Under the pieces are notes generated by a model. That model searched no databases, was not told where the DNA came from, and saw only the letters and a program-made list of their open reading frames with translations. From Apostichopus japonicus (taxonomy: Eukaryota; Echinodermata; Holothuroidea; Aspidochirotida; Stichopodidae), in the NCBI RefSeq assembly GCF_037975245.1, contig NC_092561.1:2807501-2871500 (forward strand): a stretch of 64,000 nt of DNA, read 5' to 3'. The position numbers and the translations under genes are program-made. Below are positions 1 through 12,984 of the stretch, piece after piece. Each line of letters begins with the position of its first letter. Within the stretch, counting starts at the first letter, position 1.

Positions 1-61
1 AAGAGCGGAAATGCTTTTTTCGTGTATATTCTAATTATCCGTGCATATATTGGATTGAATC

Positions 62-226
62 CCCATATGTATTTTATTTAATACGTGTATATATTCGAAT
101 TAATACGTGTATATATTCGAATTAATACGCGGGTATATTTAAGCCATATGATTGGCCAATAATATATACGCGTATATTCTCCAATTAATACGCGTATAAA
201 TTCCGATTAATACGCGGATATATTAT
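62..226. repeat. AT-rich minisatellite, about 22-bp unit
   Basis: A unit close to CGAATTAATACGTGTATATATT recurs imperfectly about five to seven times, with variants in which ACGTG becomes ACGCG. It holds no coding signal. A LINE scrap follows immediately. Confidence 0.75.
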
Positions 227-259
227 GCAGTGTTTGTCCCACATGGCTTGCCATACACG

Positions 260-432
260 TATAGATATGAGCAGATAACGCCTGTTTGCCGTGACTTCAA
301 TTCGCAACCGGTTCATTACTGGTCCAGTTTCAAAATCCTTTCATATACTTATAATGTTCTCAATGGTTTAGCCCCTGTCTGCCTCACAGATCTTGTGCAT
401 AAATATCAGCCAACTAGATCTCTTCGGTCCTA
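260..432 (+). mobile_element. LINE reverse-transcriptase C-terminal scrap (L2/CR1/Rex-like)
   Basis: The + frame reads PVHYWSSFKILSYTYNVLNG followed by LAPVCLTDL and RSLRS. This is the short conserved block near the C terminus of L2/CR1-group non-LTR reverse transcriptases, usually WLPV..R..FKIL...YK.LNGLAP.YL. Only about 55 residues survive before a stop at 431-433, and no RT catalytic part is present. It is a dead fragment. Confidence 0.7.
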
Positions 433-433
433 A

Positions 434-1121
434 AACAATTCATTATTAACTTAACCCATGCATTATCAGAACATCTACTTACGGGACCAGGCGTTTTGAA
501 TTTATATCTGTTATATATTTGTAATGCCTAAGCCTATTTCACAATGAATTGTAATTGTGCACTTACTTTGCCTTTCTTATCCCTTTTTACAAATATATAA
601 CCTTTAGACCCCTTGTTTATGTAACGTCGCTTATATACATAACCTTAGGCTTAAGTTGTACCACCTTTCATTTGTACTGAAGTTAGTAATTCACTATGTA
701 GCTGCATCATGAAATCTAATAAACGAATGGTGTTCATCTCAACACGTCCTGTTAATTATCATTTGCATAACTGGTCTTATTCACTACATTGATTTGTCAT
801 ATCTCCAAATTAAAACTCTCCATTCCAGACCCGGATAAATCCTATGTTTATCTAGAATGTGAAGCCTAGCTAGCCAAGGTGAAGTATACGTATTGGAAAA
901 CAGCGAAAGCATGCATTTCCGACTTCGTAATAATGCCAGCATCTCAGCGAGGTAAAATTTGCATATATGGAAAGCTACTGTGCGAGCTACCCAAAGCATT
1001 CTTTTGAGAAAGACTGGGACTACTAGACAATGGTAGTACCATAAGTTGTTCGTTCATGACGTCATTTGTTTATCAAATTGGAGTTAGATCTGTTTGTCAC
1101 TGTTTTGCGTTGACATGGACC
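434..1121. other. Unassigned intergenic sequence
   Basis: AT-rich single-copy-looking sequence. I see no ORF with protein-like composition, no RNA gene and no clear repeat. Confidence 0.5.
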
Positions 1122-1221
1122 AGGGGCCTGTTTCACTTAACTCGACTTACGCACACAGGACTTAGTGCTTTGTGAAACCATGGAGCTATAAACATGCTCC
1201 ATGGTGAAACAGGCTCCAGGT
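1122..1221. mobile_element. Short MITE-like inverted-repeat element
   Basis: The left end GGCCTGTTTCAC is mirrored on the right by GTGAAACAGGCT, about 95 bp apart. Both ends are flanked by CCAGG, a possible 5-bp target duplication. Inside the right half there is a second hairpin, ACCATGGAGC with GCTCCATGGT. It is too short to code for anything. The transposon family is unknown. Confidence 0.6.
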
Positions 1222-4200
1222 CTCGAATTAACCGACGCCAAACTGTCGCCTATACTCTCTACGTTCACGTAATGAACTCAAACACTATGCGATAACGACA
1301 GTAGCGACTATAGTACACCATTTGACCTCATTCTTTTCTCGATCAAAATTTAAAGTTTATTATCAAATATGAATGATGGCTCGAAAGTTGCCCGAGACTC
1401 CCTAGTCGGTATTTGCGTCAGAAGACAGCCATTGACCAATTGAGTGATTGCATAAGGATCCTTACGATAAATTAGTTGTACTGTTTAACTAATGATCTCA
1501 TGAAACGTTCCGTTTCTCTCATTTTCAGAGCTAATTTGGAGACAACGCTTTCATTCAGCTGGATTCTATTAACTTTTCTGACTCAAAATAACACTTTTTC
1601 CGAATTTATCATAAAGTTCCAGTAACAGAAAGTAATCTCGTGGACAATTTTGCAGGGTGTCTGGTGACTATAACCCGCAAAAGAAAGACTGGTTCTCAGT
1701 GACTGTTCCTAACTAGCCATGGATTATTTTCTTCGTAATCGTTTATTGAACCCTTAGACATATGTAACAGCCCACCCATCATTCATGCGCGGATTCAGGG
1801 GTTGAGGGATTACAACCCCACCCCTTGCCATTTAAATACCAAAGTATTAATCACTACAACCTTCCATGTCACGTAATTCCATTTTACGTCTAAGCTTAAC
1901 ATGTTTTTCGGACCTACATGGGCGTCGGATACATTGGGGAGGAGTTCTGAGGGCTTCCTGTTTGCATCGCACCCAGGGTCAAACCCTCTCGATTATAACA
2001 TACCAGGTCCCTCCCTCCAATGGGAAAAACAGTGTTGCTTATTATGTAGGATTGAAAGGACGTGAGGGCCGGTGATGGGGTAGGAGAGGAAAAGATGATT
2101 TAACAACCATGAACACCACTTAACCACTTTAAAGCTGGTCACACCATTACCGTTATTTGAATAAACGAAATATTCTTATTAAGATATATACAAAATATTA
2201 TATAAAATTTTCTCTTAATCTTAGAGAGCAAGCTTTTGATACTTCGGGTAAAATCAAAGACAAATATTCAGAAAATATATCGGTTAATAAAAACGGTCAT
2301 ACCAGCCGCTATGGGTCTCATTTAGTAACTAAGCCATACGACTACATGCTCCAAAGTACAATCTTCTACAGTACTTCACAAAACTTCCATTTTCTTTAAA
2401 ACACATTTCCAAAAATCATTTATTCAAGATGAGGATTAAAGAAAGGGGAAGAAGCAAAAAAGTATGTTGAGCTTGAACTGGTTTATTTATTCCATCAGAT
2501 CACAACTAACAGACGAAAATAGATGGTATATATTAAAAAGTGAATAAAACTGACCTTTTACCCCCAAATAAAACAGTGTTAACAGTCGAATATGGAGGGA
2601 TGAAATGCAATATTTAAATGAATTTACTGTTTCTTAACATGGGGGAGAACCCAAAAGCCTGGGTTATAATGAACCTCATCTCCATTCACATGTCTCTGAC
2701 TTGACCACTACTCACGAGATGAACCAAAATTTGTTGAGATTCTGTCTTTTGTCCAATAATTACATAAAATGGTGAAGAGTGAGGTAAGAGCTATTTATAT
2801 TGTTACTTATTGGATACTGCTTAAGCAGTATGTTAAAATCAAGGCTGGTGAGGGCCAAATTAAACTTTACTTCTTCCCGTTTAAACCTTTTACCTTTCCA
2901 TAAAATAAATGTATTGCATTCGTCTTAAACAATTAAAGAAATACAAGCCAGTGATTGATAGCCACATCACAATATTAACAGTATCAAGCTTACTGTTTGG
3001 AATAAAATGAGCACCAACATAGTGAAGGTGTCTTGCGCAATATTGATACATACCATTAACTGTTAGACATCCTGTATGATGGTTTATACCAAGATGAAAC
3101 AAAGCACACAGGGAGAGGTATGTATGATGCAAATTTAAGTAGTTTATCAGAAATTTAAGAAATATTGCATTTACAGTTTTCAACACCAATTTGGTTGTTA
3201 ATGGCAGAGAGCGTTAATGACAAAAGTACAGTGCATTTTACGATTATATGATCAAATTTCATTTTTTTTGTTTTTTGCCCAGCATCTTTAGATCAAACCA
3301 CAGCCTCATAGGTTATGGTTAGTGAAGATATGAATTATAAAATTAAATGCATTTTGTGATGTATCTGGCAACAATAGAGTTAGCACACAGACAAAAAAAA
3401 AATGTAGTAAAAATTTTCATCGTGATGAAATTCTAAATACAGAAAACATTGACAGCAAAGCAAGTATATTCAATATTTGGGAAAATGGGGCTTGAATTTT
3501 GTTCTGACGGAATAAGCAAGCAGATAACATTTCATGGAGATTCTTGACAGAAATGTTTCTACATGCTTCTCAGAGCATGAGTTACATATATATCTCTAGC
3601 ATTAACATACACACATGGCCCATGAGATGTAAAACTAATGAGTTCATATAATTATGCAAACGATAAACATATATATAATTCAAATTTGATCAATACATCT
3701 GACAAAATGCAAGTACTGATTTAAATATATTGTAAACTCATGTAAGGTAAGGTATCATACTGAAACACACTTTTATTTTTCTAAAGACCTTCAATATTCT
3801 CAACTGAGCAACAAAAGGATTGCAGAACAAATAGCCTAGCCTGGCCATCCCCACCCCACCACTCCCCACTCCATACTTCTGCACTCATATTAACACCACG
3901 CTACGTCTAGTACTGTGCTAGCAAGTTAAAACAATACAGACACTTCAAATCTATAATTGATCTAAAATAACACTTATGATATAAACTTCTTCGTGATTTT
4001 CTCAAATTCAAAAAGGTTAAAATTAATCAGAATGGAAACGGAATTTTGAGAATGTGCAGCAAAATAAAATTAATACATTAAGCACATTTAAGCAGTTTAG
4101 CCTGCTGGGTAAACCCCCATCTGCTTTGATCTACAAAATCGCCAAGCAAAGCCTGGGTCTCATGTGTGACCACTTCTTGACAAAGAGTCATGACAAGTTG

Positions 4201-4589
4201 AAGGAAATCCTTCATTCATTCAAAGCGAGAAGCAACTTCAGTACAACATCTTCCTTGATTCTTTGAAAGACGATTTTTTATTATACACATATATGGTTGC
4301 ATACTTTGCTCACAATTGAGTCCTGAGAGCCTGGAGAGAGCTCACGCCAGGAAAACAGAATCCAAAAATAAATAATTTTTGTTCTTTGTGGCCTAGTAGT
4401 GGAATTCCCAAACAAAGATAATGTTGAGGCACATCCAACACAGTCACTTATAATGTAGGTACCCCACCACTATTATAGTGCATGTCCGCCTGAGAGGTTA
4501 TTAACCATTTTCGGGAAATATAGCCCTAAATTAATAATTATAATCAGGTAGTGATTTTTACGACTTTTAAGCAACCACGAATGTGGGAG
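1222..4589. other. Gene-free AT-rich stretch
   Basis: Only short random-looking ORFs occur (at most 99 codons, low complexity of composition, no recognisable motif). Around 1,790-2,060 the sequence is more GC-rich and may be an old repeat. No splice-bounded exon or RNA gene was recognised. Confidence 0.45.
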
Positions 4590-4830
4590 AAGCCCGTAAG
4601 GGCTTAAAGATTACAACTTACACGTCGGGTGGCTTCCAATTCAACATTTTTAGCTCAATTTTGGAATCTTTTCAATTTAGAAAGTCATTTTAGATGGGAA
4701 AACCGTAGCTTGCTCTTGGATGAAAAACCCACCTTACTAGGACCCGGCCGGGAATCGAACCCCAAACCTCCCGATTGCTATGCCTCATTGCTTCAAATGC
4801 CACCGGCTTTATCCACTCGGACACATAACC
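4590..4830 (-). mobile_element. tRNA-derived SINE (Ser/Leu-like head)
   Basis: On the minus strand the head contains an A box TGTCCGAGTGG (4,813-4,823) and a perfect B box GGTTCGATTCCC (4,750-4,761), spaced as in a long-variable-arm tRNA of the Ser/Leu type. The head continues past the tRNA 3' end into an unrelated body running towards 4,590, as in a SINE. No full cloverleaf can be drawn for the acceptor stem, so it is not called a functional tRNA. The 3' limit is uncertain. Confidence 0.7.
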
Positions 4831-6192
4831 GATCATTTGACCTAGTTTTTTTGCATTTTCTGAATCATTTCTTGGATGTTGAAGAGAATGAATTGAACTA
4901 CTGATGGTCTAAGTAGTTTGAAAAGAGTTTGAAACCTGAATCTATGCTCTAGCGGCCTTCGGAAGTGACAATTGTAGTGTGTAATTGGGCTATTAATTCT
5001 GGTGGGACACCTGCATATACCCATTGTTACACTGTATCGATAACACAAAACATGCCGTCACGTAGCCTATATGCGCCATGAAGTCAAGTGTGACTCTTCT
5101 TCCAATGTGCTACTGTTCAACCGGTTGAAAAGGCAATTATGCACGGTCCGAGATATTTTGTTCAACTAAAGTGCACTTTGTTATATTAGGGAGCGTGGAG
5201 ACGGAGAAGGGGGGAGGGCTAGGGGACTTGAGCCCCTCCCAATTTTTTGCCATGGAAATTTGGTCCATCTTTTCACTCATAAGTGGGTGGGTTTTTTTTC
5301 CTCAAAAAAGAGAGTAAATAATAGAAGTGTAATAGCCCATTGTACCACTTGATCAGCCCCTCCCACTTCAAAATTATCTCTGAATATGTTGGAATCATGG
5401 GAGCAAATTCTATGGGGTGGGAGTAGAACCTCCACTATTTGTTATGGGATTATGGTCTACACAATTCCTTAAATCCCGTCCCTCCTTCAATTCCAAAGAC
5501 GGTGGTTAATAATAGATCGTGGTCCAGAATCAGGTTCCATGCATCCTAATCGAGGTAAGGATAGAAAAAAAAACTTGCCAGAAGAAATTATTTTGCAAGC
5601 CCGTATGTAAAAATTAGCAAAAGTCGAACTAATTCTTCCGAGTTAAGCGTTCCTTCATGCATTCCTTACGTTCAAGTCAATTTAAATGAAGTCGTAGTGT
5701 AGTTGCGAAACGACCTATATCTACTTTTGCAGCGTACCTAGCTGATGTAAAATGCAATTCAAGTTTTTACATACAGCAAAATTTACCCTGAAAAGCGAGA
5801 ATTAAAGCATCTCTCTGGGTGTACGTGCGGTGAGTTTATGAAAGTCATCCCGTGGCCATACAGTTAGGCCACCAGATTATGACAACAACACATCGCAACA
5901 ATTATCTGGACGTTTCTATGTTATTCCTTGCATGTAGCCGACTTACTAATTAGGAAAAATACATTTTCAAAATAAAAATTAGATAAAAGAAGATAGTTTG
6001 TTAATAATTGCCCAATAGAGCAAGTCTTGAATTCAGAATCCCTACAGCCTCTAGCCATATCTCTGTTCATATTCATAGCTATATTACAACATGGAAGTAT
6101 TACCCCCACAGCAGTGAACGGTTTGTACATGGTCAGGGTAATACTTCTATTGTTTGTAGAATCATGGAGCTAAAAGCCGAATTTAGCCCCAT
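4831..6192. other. Unassigned sequence with a GC-rich patch
   Basis: No coding or RNA gene was recognised. At about 5,190-5,540 G- and C-rich runs resemble the ends of decayed MITEs seen elsewhere in the window, but I could not pair inverted ends or find a target duplication. Confidence 0.4.
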
Positions 6193-6202
6193 GGTACAAT
6201 AC

Positions 6203-6383
6203 TTTTCAAGGAAAGGTCGCACAGAAAAGAACCTGGGCACGAAAACCAAACTACCTAACGACTGATCCGCTCTCAACCCAAGTACCCTTGTATCGGGACT
6301 GTGACTGTGTGATCATAGTCAGGTGTGTATCACCATTCCCCTCGAAAGGGAACAGATGCAAAACATGATCTTAGCCGAAAGGC
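6203..6383 (-). mobile_element. U2-snRNA-headed SINE, older copy
   Basis: Read on the minus strand it begins GCCTTTCGGCTAAGATCATG, matching U2 snRNA from about nucleotide 12 onward, then leaves U2 after CTGTTC and continues in a body shared with the copy at 10,109-10,295. Imperfect direct repeats lie at the two ends (ATGGTACAATA before, ATGGTAAATA after), as expected for an old retroposed insertion. It has no Sm site or U2 3' half, so it is not a U2 gene. Confidence 0.7.
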
Positions 6384-6789
6384 ATGGTAAATAAGCTATC
6401 TTGTCTATTGAACGTGCAATTTTATGTAGAAAAGGCCATTGTGGAAACTCGACATTTTAATGAGCCTGTATCTACACATTAATATTGAGCATATTTTACA
6501 TGCAGCAATTGACTTATTTAAACAAGGTGCTATGATGCTCCTCTGAAGCCAGTAACTTTCCGCTACACAAATATAAAGAAAGAAATTCCGGTCATGCAAA
6601 TTCTGCTAAATACTGTTACATGCTCACATGCTGTTACAGCTAAATTTTCCGTTTGTAAGGATGATTGCAACTAGCTATTGTTCTTATTTTGTTGTTCTAT
6701 TCTATTGTTTGTATAACATGGCAAGAGATCAGGCAGAATTTTTTTCGAAACAATTCCCTCAATCTGGCATATTGTACAACATGACATAA

Positions 6790-6928
6790 ACCAGACAAGA
6801 ATAGAGCATGAACATGGTTAGTCGATTGGTCAGATAGGGGTGAAGATAGAAATATGGCCAGACAAGGATAGAGCATGACCATGGTTAGTCGATTCGTCAG
6901 ATAGGAGGATTGTAGCTGGAAATATGGC
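6790..6928. repeat. Two-copy tandem duplication, about 67-bp unit
   Basis: The block CCAGACAAGAATAGAGCATG and its following 45 bases occurs twice in a row with a few changes. A third partial copy of the unit start is near 6,950. The only ORF over it is a shadow of the repeat. Confidence 0.75.
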
Positions 6929-8109
6929 GATGCACCGCGAGACACACTCAAACAAGAATAGAGCATGGATAGTGGTTAGTTTAGAAAAGAAACAGAGGAT
7001 TTATTTTCTCACAATAAAAACAACAATTTGCAACTTCTCTGAGGCTGTTTGTCTGTTCATGAATTCAAGGCAGAAAGTTATCTTGAATGTTAAGTGTGTC
7101 ATACTAAACGCCCTCACATATGCGTGATGAATATCTTGGGTGGCATATTGTTAAACAAATGACAGTGTTTTTTGTAGATCATATAAAATATTGCACTATT
7201 TGAAATAACTCTTTCGAAAGCGAGAGTAACGTGAACCCTAGTTAAGAGATGGAAAGAAAGAAGAATTGAACAGAAGGACTTACGAACTAAATAATATAAC
7301 GGCAATGGTCAGTTTCAGGCTCCGTATAGAAAATGCTATTTGCAGGCTGCAGGGTATTTCCACAGATGGAGATGTTTGAAATGCAGGGGACATTATAGGG
7401 TCTTTTGAAGTTTTGGCAAAGTTTTTTTAATTTTATGTAAAGCTGCTATACTTATCATGGAAAAGTTCCACAATGTAGGCATGGTGTCTCCTAGCCTTAT
7501 TTGGGTATATGTTCTTGCATTCCGTATTTGGAACACTGCCTACTATTGTTTGTATTGCTTATTCTTAAGTTAGGTAAGTCAGTATTGTAACATGTTTTTA
7601 TTTTTAACACATTGATTGCATCTCTACAAACCTATACATTGAGTTGAACTACAATAACTATGAGCAGGGAAAACTTCCCACTATTTCACTTGCATTTCTT
7701 TATGTTAAAGTAACCATATTCATACTTTAACCCAAGCCGTTCTTCCATATTACAGTAGATAGTGTTTATCCAGAGTAGGCTACAGGATATTTTAAAGGTA
7801 GGCTATATAGTATTGGCCCCAATTTAGCATGCTATAATTGCTAGAATATTTAAGGCATTCTAATTGAAAGCATAAGATGCCTGAATGTCCCAGTAAGGTA
7901 AATTTCCTCGAAGTTGGTAATAAAACCAGTTTCAAAACTTTGACCAAAGGTAACCATATTTGAATATCTGGTATATTTTGGGCCAATACAGCATACTCTG
8001 GTCGAGAGTTGCCGTGGAAGCCACCATATGTTTGTAGTAATGCAGTAAAATGTAGTAAAGGCAGCTGGAGGAGTCCAGTTTACCCTTGTGCCGAAGGTCA
8101 TTCATCTTT
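6929..8109. other. Unassigned sequence
   Basis: AT-rich, with no ORF showing protein-like composition and no repeat signature that I can see. It may include decayed 5' parts of the Penelope remnant that follows, but no motif could be picked out. Confidence 0.4.
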
Positions 8110-8745
8110 CTTTTTCTTTTTTTTGAGAACACTTTAACCTTCCCAACCTGGAACCATACCATTAACGACATGTCTCTATAGGGGATTGAATCCTTAGGTA
8201 GCCGTCCTGAGCTAGTACGAATCAGTAGAGGGAGGTTGTGGATGCTACGCCTTCGCACCATTAAACCTCATGGGCTCAACATTCAGGAAGGACATGACTA
8301 ACTTTTTTTCCCTCCTTCTCCCTTTGTCCCACCCCCCCCCCATCACTCCTCTTCTCGTAGCTTTTTCCACCCCTTTTTTTCTCCACACCTGTTTGTCTTT
8401 GTCCTTCTCCAGTTTATTCCCTACCCCCTTCCCTTAATCCTCTCTTTGTCCCTCCACTGTTTATCTCCTACCTCTCCTCTTCCCCTGTTGGTTTCTTTCT
8501 TTCATACTTCTCTCCATCCCGTGTCTACTAATCCACTTACATCTATCTCTTTGTGTTCACCATGCTCATTAACCTGTCTGTATTATGTGCGTGTTTTTTT
8601 GTCTCTTCTGTTACTTGTCATTTAGCCTTTGAAGAAGATCCTGCTAGGATCGTAACGTCAGATCAACTTACTTCCACACATTTTCCTACACAGGCTCTCT
8701 AGTGGATAAGCAGTTTGCTAACAGTTTTATTTTATTTTGAACGCA
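8110..8745 (+). mobile_element. Penelope-like element remnant, 3' end
   Basis: The + frame ending near 8,290 carries LRTIKPHGLN (8,251-8,280) preceded by a Trp. This matches the conserved W...LRT..P.GLN block at the C terminus of Penelope-like RT/GIY-YIG proteins. An in-frame stop lies about 25 codons upstream, so the frame is dead. Next comes a pyrimidine-rich untranslated stretch (8,300-8,560). Then comes a terminal-repeat block with a hammerhead-like core (8,627-8,660) and a tail (AGCAGTTTGCTAACAGTTTT) that recurs at 25,250. The combination of protein end and ribozyme-bearing tail supports the assignment. Confidence 0.6.
8627..8660 (+). ncRNA. Degenerate hammerhead-ribozyme motif
   Basis: The order TTGAAGA, hairpin GATCC/GGATC, GTAACGTC follows the hammerhead core CUGANGA - helix II - GAAAC - GUH. 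Two core bases are changed (C3 to U, and GAAAC to GUAAC), so it should be inactive. Better-preserved relatives are at 25,105-25,135 and 25,170-25,200. Confidence 0.55.
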
Positions 8746-10090
8746 AGTATTGAAGAACGTTAGGCCGGAAGCAAGTCGTTTCGTCAAATAAAAGTACTTT
8801 AGCAGCATATGTTCAGTTCAGAAACTATTCGCTTTTTATTTCTTCAGCAATTTCTCCAACAAAAATCGGCAGCACGAGATCACACGTCCCATATGACTCC
8901 TACGAGCTGGTATAGCGTTTTCCCAGCAGTACAATATGCACTGTTCCATATAGCCAATCGAAAAATTGCGCACATAACAAGTGGAAAGTTGCTCGCATAG
9001 CACACAGTACAATTACACAGTATGCCTATAGGTTACGCAACACTGTGAGAGGCGCATTAGAATCTCGGAAACCTGATACTTTGCGGTAACAGTACCCAGA
9101 TCTGTATGCTGTTTATAGCTAAGGATGAGAATGCCACATTAAAGAAATGAATATGTTGCCGCTGTGAGAAAAGGGCAGCATTGTTTTCATTTTTAAATCG
9201 GGGAGTACGTTGAGACAAGATTAGCAATTTCCTAGCTGAGAGAGTGCCTTTAATTAACTGATTATCGACCTTTATTAAGTACGAATAGAAGATAACATGA
9301 TGATATCAGATTGTGAAAACGTAATCAAATCGCCATTGCGAATGTAAAAGCAACCATCAAAGACTAGGCTTGGTACGATCGCTTAGTATAGTTAACACAG
9401 TTGCATTGTAGTATAGGCCTATAAAAATGCCCGGTTTGCTTGACTAGATTAATAGAAAGTGAATCTAGATATGTGGTAGGTAAAGGCTGTGCCACCGATT
9501 GAAAGTTTATACAACCCTCTGTAGCGTCGTAGCTACTGGTGTAGTGCGCCACCTGTTTAATTAATATTGTGTATCAATTTAGTGTTGCTTTACATGCTGT
9601 AAGCCTACATACAGTACTCAGTCCCCTGAAATCCTATGCACGCAATACTCCGCTATAATATTAAAGGGAAATGAGCACTTGGGGTGACTCATTTGGGATC
9701 GGTATGTAGCGTTGTAGCGCCACCAAATTTAGTTCACTTTTTTGGCTTCATTTTTTGATAGCGAGTTAGACCATGATTTGGCCAACTCGAGAGAGAAGCC
9801 TAAAAACCGAGAGATGCTTGTGTTGTAGTACTTCGAGCGGCGGTTTTCTTTACTTAACATATTAACACTGGTAGTTCGATTTGTTGGATACAGTTGTGAA
9901 CCGTGTACAAGGCTTTGTTAAGTCTTAAGTCAAAGTGTGCAGGAGTCACAAATAAATACACGAGTTGGCAATCCAAAATATACGGAGTTTGTTTTATGTC
10001 ACGAGTACACCCTCGTCATGCAACTCAGGGAACTACTATTCGGAGTTGCGTATTATATTGCACAATGCGTATAAAGATGCACGACTGTGT
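8746..10090. other. Unassigned sequence
   Basis: No gene was recognised. A short block with AGAAAGTGAATCTAGA near 9,455 recurs at 10,310-10,375, where it is also doubled. That indicates local duplication and no function was seen. Confidence 0.4.
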
Positions 10091-10313
10091 TTGGTTAGTT
10101 TTATAATACTTTTTTTTAAGGAAAAGTCGCCCAGGAAAGAACCTGGGCATGAAACCAAACTATCGAACGACTGATCCGCTCTCAACCCCAGTCCCCTTGC
10201 ATCGGGACTGTGTGATCATCGTCGGGTGCACATGTGCATCACCATTCCCCTCGAAAGGGAACAGAAACTATACATGATCTTAGCCACAAGGCCGATTGGT
10301 TAGTTTTATAATA
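10091..10313 (-). mobile_element. U2-snRNA-headed SINE with perfect 18-bp target duplication
   Basis: The element body is 10,109-10,295 and reads on the minus strand. Its head GGCCTTGTGGCTAAGATCAT matches U2 snRNA, lacking U2's first 9 or so bases, and the match ends after CTGTTC. The body then contains a hairpin GCCCAGG/CCTGGGC and finishes in a run of eight A. The 18-bp sequence TTGGTTAGTTTTATAATA flanks both ends exactly (10,091-10,108 and 10,296-10,313). The long target duplication plus poly-A tail is the signature of LINE-driven retroposition, and the perfect match means the insertion is fairly young. Confidence 0.8.
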
Positions 10314-10609
10314 GAAAGTTAATCTAGACATGTGGAAGATATTTATAGAAAGTGAATCTAGACATGTGGAAGATAGGCATGATGTCACACCGTTAGGCAG
10401 CTTATATGTAAACCGTCAAATGAGAGAAATACTATTCGGAGCCTATCTTCGTGTGTCTACTCATTATAGTTACGAATCTAGCGAGAAACAATCCTTTTAC
10501 AAATTTAAAGACATAATGCGTACAAAGATATGTTTATTGCTGGAAAGAGCACGGTAACTAGTCAATAACGTGACAAAGGAGAGAATCTGTATGGCGGGCC
10601 ATCAGTCTC

Positions 10610-11110
10610 AAATCATGGGGAATCGACTTATACCGATTTAAATCGACATATACCAATTGTCTTCGACCTATACCAGTTTCCAGCAGCTTAAATTGACTTC
10701 TACCGATTTAAATCGACATATACCAGTTTAATTCATCATATCATCGATATAAATCGACATATACCAGCTTAGTTGGACATATCATCGATTTAAATCGACA
10801 TATACCAACTTAAAAGGATGATAAGTAAAATAAATCGGTATATGTCAATTTAAATCGACATGTACTAGTTTAAATCGATGATATGTCGAATTAAATCGGT
10901 ATATGTCAATTTAAATCGACATAATACCAATTTAATTCGATTTATACCAGTTTAAATCGACTTGTATCTCCACATGATGTGTCTCCACATGTCAATCGGC
11001 ACCGAAATCGGGATTTGGAATATGTTTAAGAGCTACATCGATGAAATATCGATTTAAATAGGTTTATGTCAATTTGAGTTGCTAGAAACTGGTATAAGTC
11101 CACGGAAATT
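10610..11110. repeat. Minisatellite built on ATCGACATATACC units
   Basis: Units such as AAATCGACATATACCAGTTT recur about a dozen times with irregular 20-40 bp spacing. From about 10,830 the same unit also appears in reverse complement (GGTATATGTCAATTTAAATC), so the array changes orientation and could fold on itself. No coding content. Confidence 0.75.
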
Positions 11111-12984
11111 GACTTCTACAAAGGCTACTCATATCCAGTTGTAAATCATGAAAGAATTTTACAGAAGTCATAGTTCAATTGGAAACTATAAGACGTGAAG
11201 TTTGACTTGAAATACCTGCATGTATATTGCCAACGTTTATACCTTAAAATAGGGGTACATTTCTGTTTTTTAGATTCAAAGCATTGTAAACTTCAGAACC
11301 ATCATATGTTTAAATATTTAAGTCATATCCACTCCAAGGGTAACACAATCAAAAAGTGTAATAAAAAGGAGCAAAACATAAAATCTTGATGTCAGTTTTC
11401 TACTCTGACATCAATTATAAGTTTACTTATTTAAGTGATCACGTGCGTTTCGAGAAAGGAAATGCATAATATAGTAGTATAGTATGCCCTTTTCGCACCC
11501 TTTTTGGAGGTGGAGGTGGAATGAGGTGGATTAGTTGAGGGCGTCCTTCGTGCAGGGTTCGGTGCTGTCAGCCCTATGAGAGGTGCGAACAATGCGCTCG
11601 TTGCTTTTATTATAATTATTATTTTTAACTTTGCTTTACCCTATTTAAGTATTTAAAAATATAATAATAATAATAATAAAAATAGCTTATTTAACTTCAT
11701 GATTGTTAAAACAAAACAAACGCAAACAAAGCGGATGAAACATATATGGGATATTTTAATCATTTATTTTCCTGTTAAAGATTACTTTCAAAATATTATT
11801 GCACAAACAAAGTTCCAGTTATGTTTCAGAACAATCATTTTTCAATGTGTCTGAAAATTATACATTAACGGAGAGAAAAATACCAAGCAACAGTGAAATG
11901 TATTACGCCAATAAATTTTCTCTTTTATATGGCTAATGAACGGATGACTATAATTAATTGTTGATTAAAAAATGTTTTGTTTTTAATTTTTAAATGATTT
12001 ACCACATTTTGTGACTTTCCTCCTTGATTTTTAACATTAACCAATGTTTTTTTCATCCTGTACTGTTTTGAATTTTATCTGGAAACCTATTTAATAGGTA
12101 TGATAACGGGTTAGGAAGTATAAACCAATAGAATGTCAACGATTTTAACCTATATCGGGTACTTTACTGGTAAGGTACATTTCTTGTTTATTCAACTGAT
12201 ATACTTTTATTACATAATATTCTAATAATATACTACAAATCGTTTGTTGTCAATATACCGAGAAGTTTTAGAAGGCAATATACAGTAAATACATATTTGA
12301 AAATATTCAGTTTGTGGCTTAACAGGATCTAATAAATAAATATTAAAACATTTCTGAGGGTGGATTAAAGTTATGTAGTAAAGAAATGTCGTTAAACATA
12401 TAATGGGTGGATTAAAGTGATGTAGCCTATATAACTAGATTAATATTTTTGGACATACTTTGCATGACTTAAAGTAACAGAGTAAACAAATATCACTTAA
12501 CATACACTCTGTGCATTAAAGTGATATAGAATCTCGTTCTAACGATAAATGTCTTCGCTCGTTTACAATGTTTATAGTGTACCAGTCAGTTTTCCCGAGT
12601 TAATTTGCTTGTATATTATATAATCCAAATGATTTTTGTTGACAAATGATTTGTAACTTTCCACTTATGAAGAATGGTTTCCTTCTTAAAGGAGTTAGAA
12701 TATTTTTGTATTATTAATTACATTCCTTTCAACATTTACTTCGTTTTTGGTTCCCATTATTTTAGTAAAATCTAAAACTTTCATCAAATTATACTTACAA
12801 CCACCAAGTTTTTAAAATGCACGTGTATGTCCACAGTTATATGGACATAGTGCATTGTTTGATCCAATGAGTGATACTTTTACAACCAAACGTTTAACAT
12901 TGGATTTTAATTAATCATCTAAGAAGTCTTGTTCACAAAGGTTTCTCTTCACTGATTTCTGCCAAATTATAAATCTTATCTCGC

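Noticed and set aside
4740-4830. Functional tRNA-Ser/Leu gene
   Set aside because: A and B boxes are good but the acceptor stem does not close and the sequence continues into a SINE body.
10109-10295. Functional U2 snRNA gene
   Set aside because: Only the first third of U2 matches; the Sm site and 3' stems are missing, and it has a poly-A tail and target duplications.
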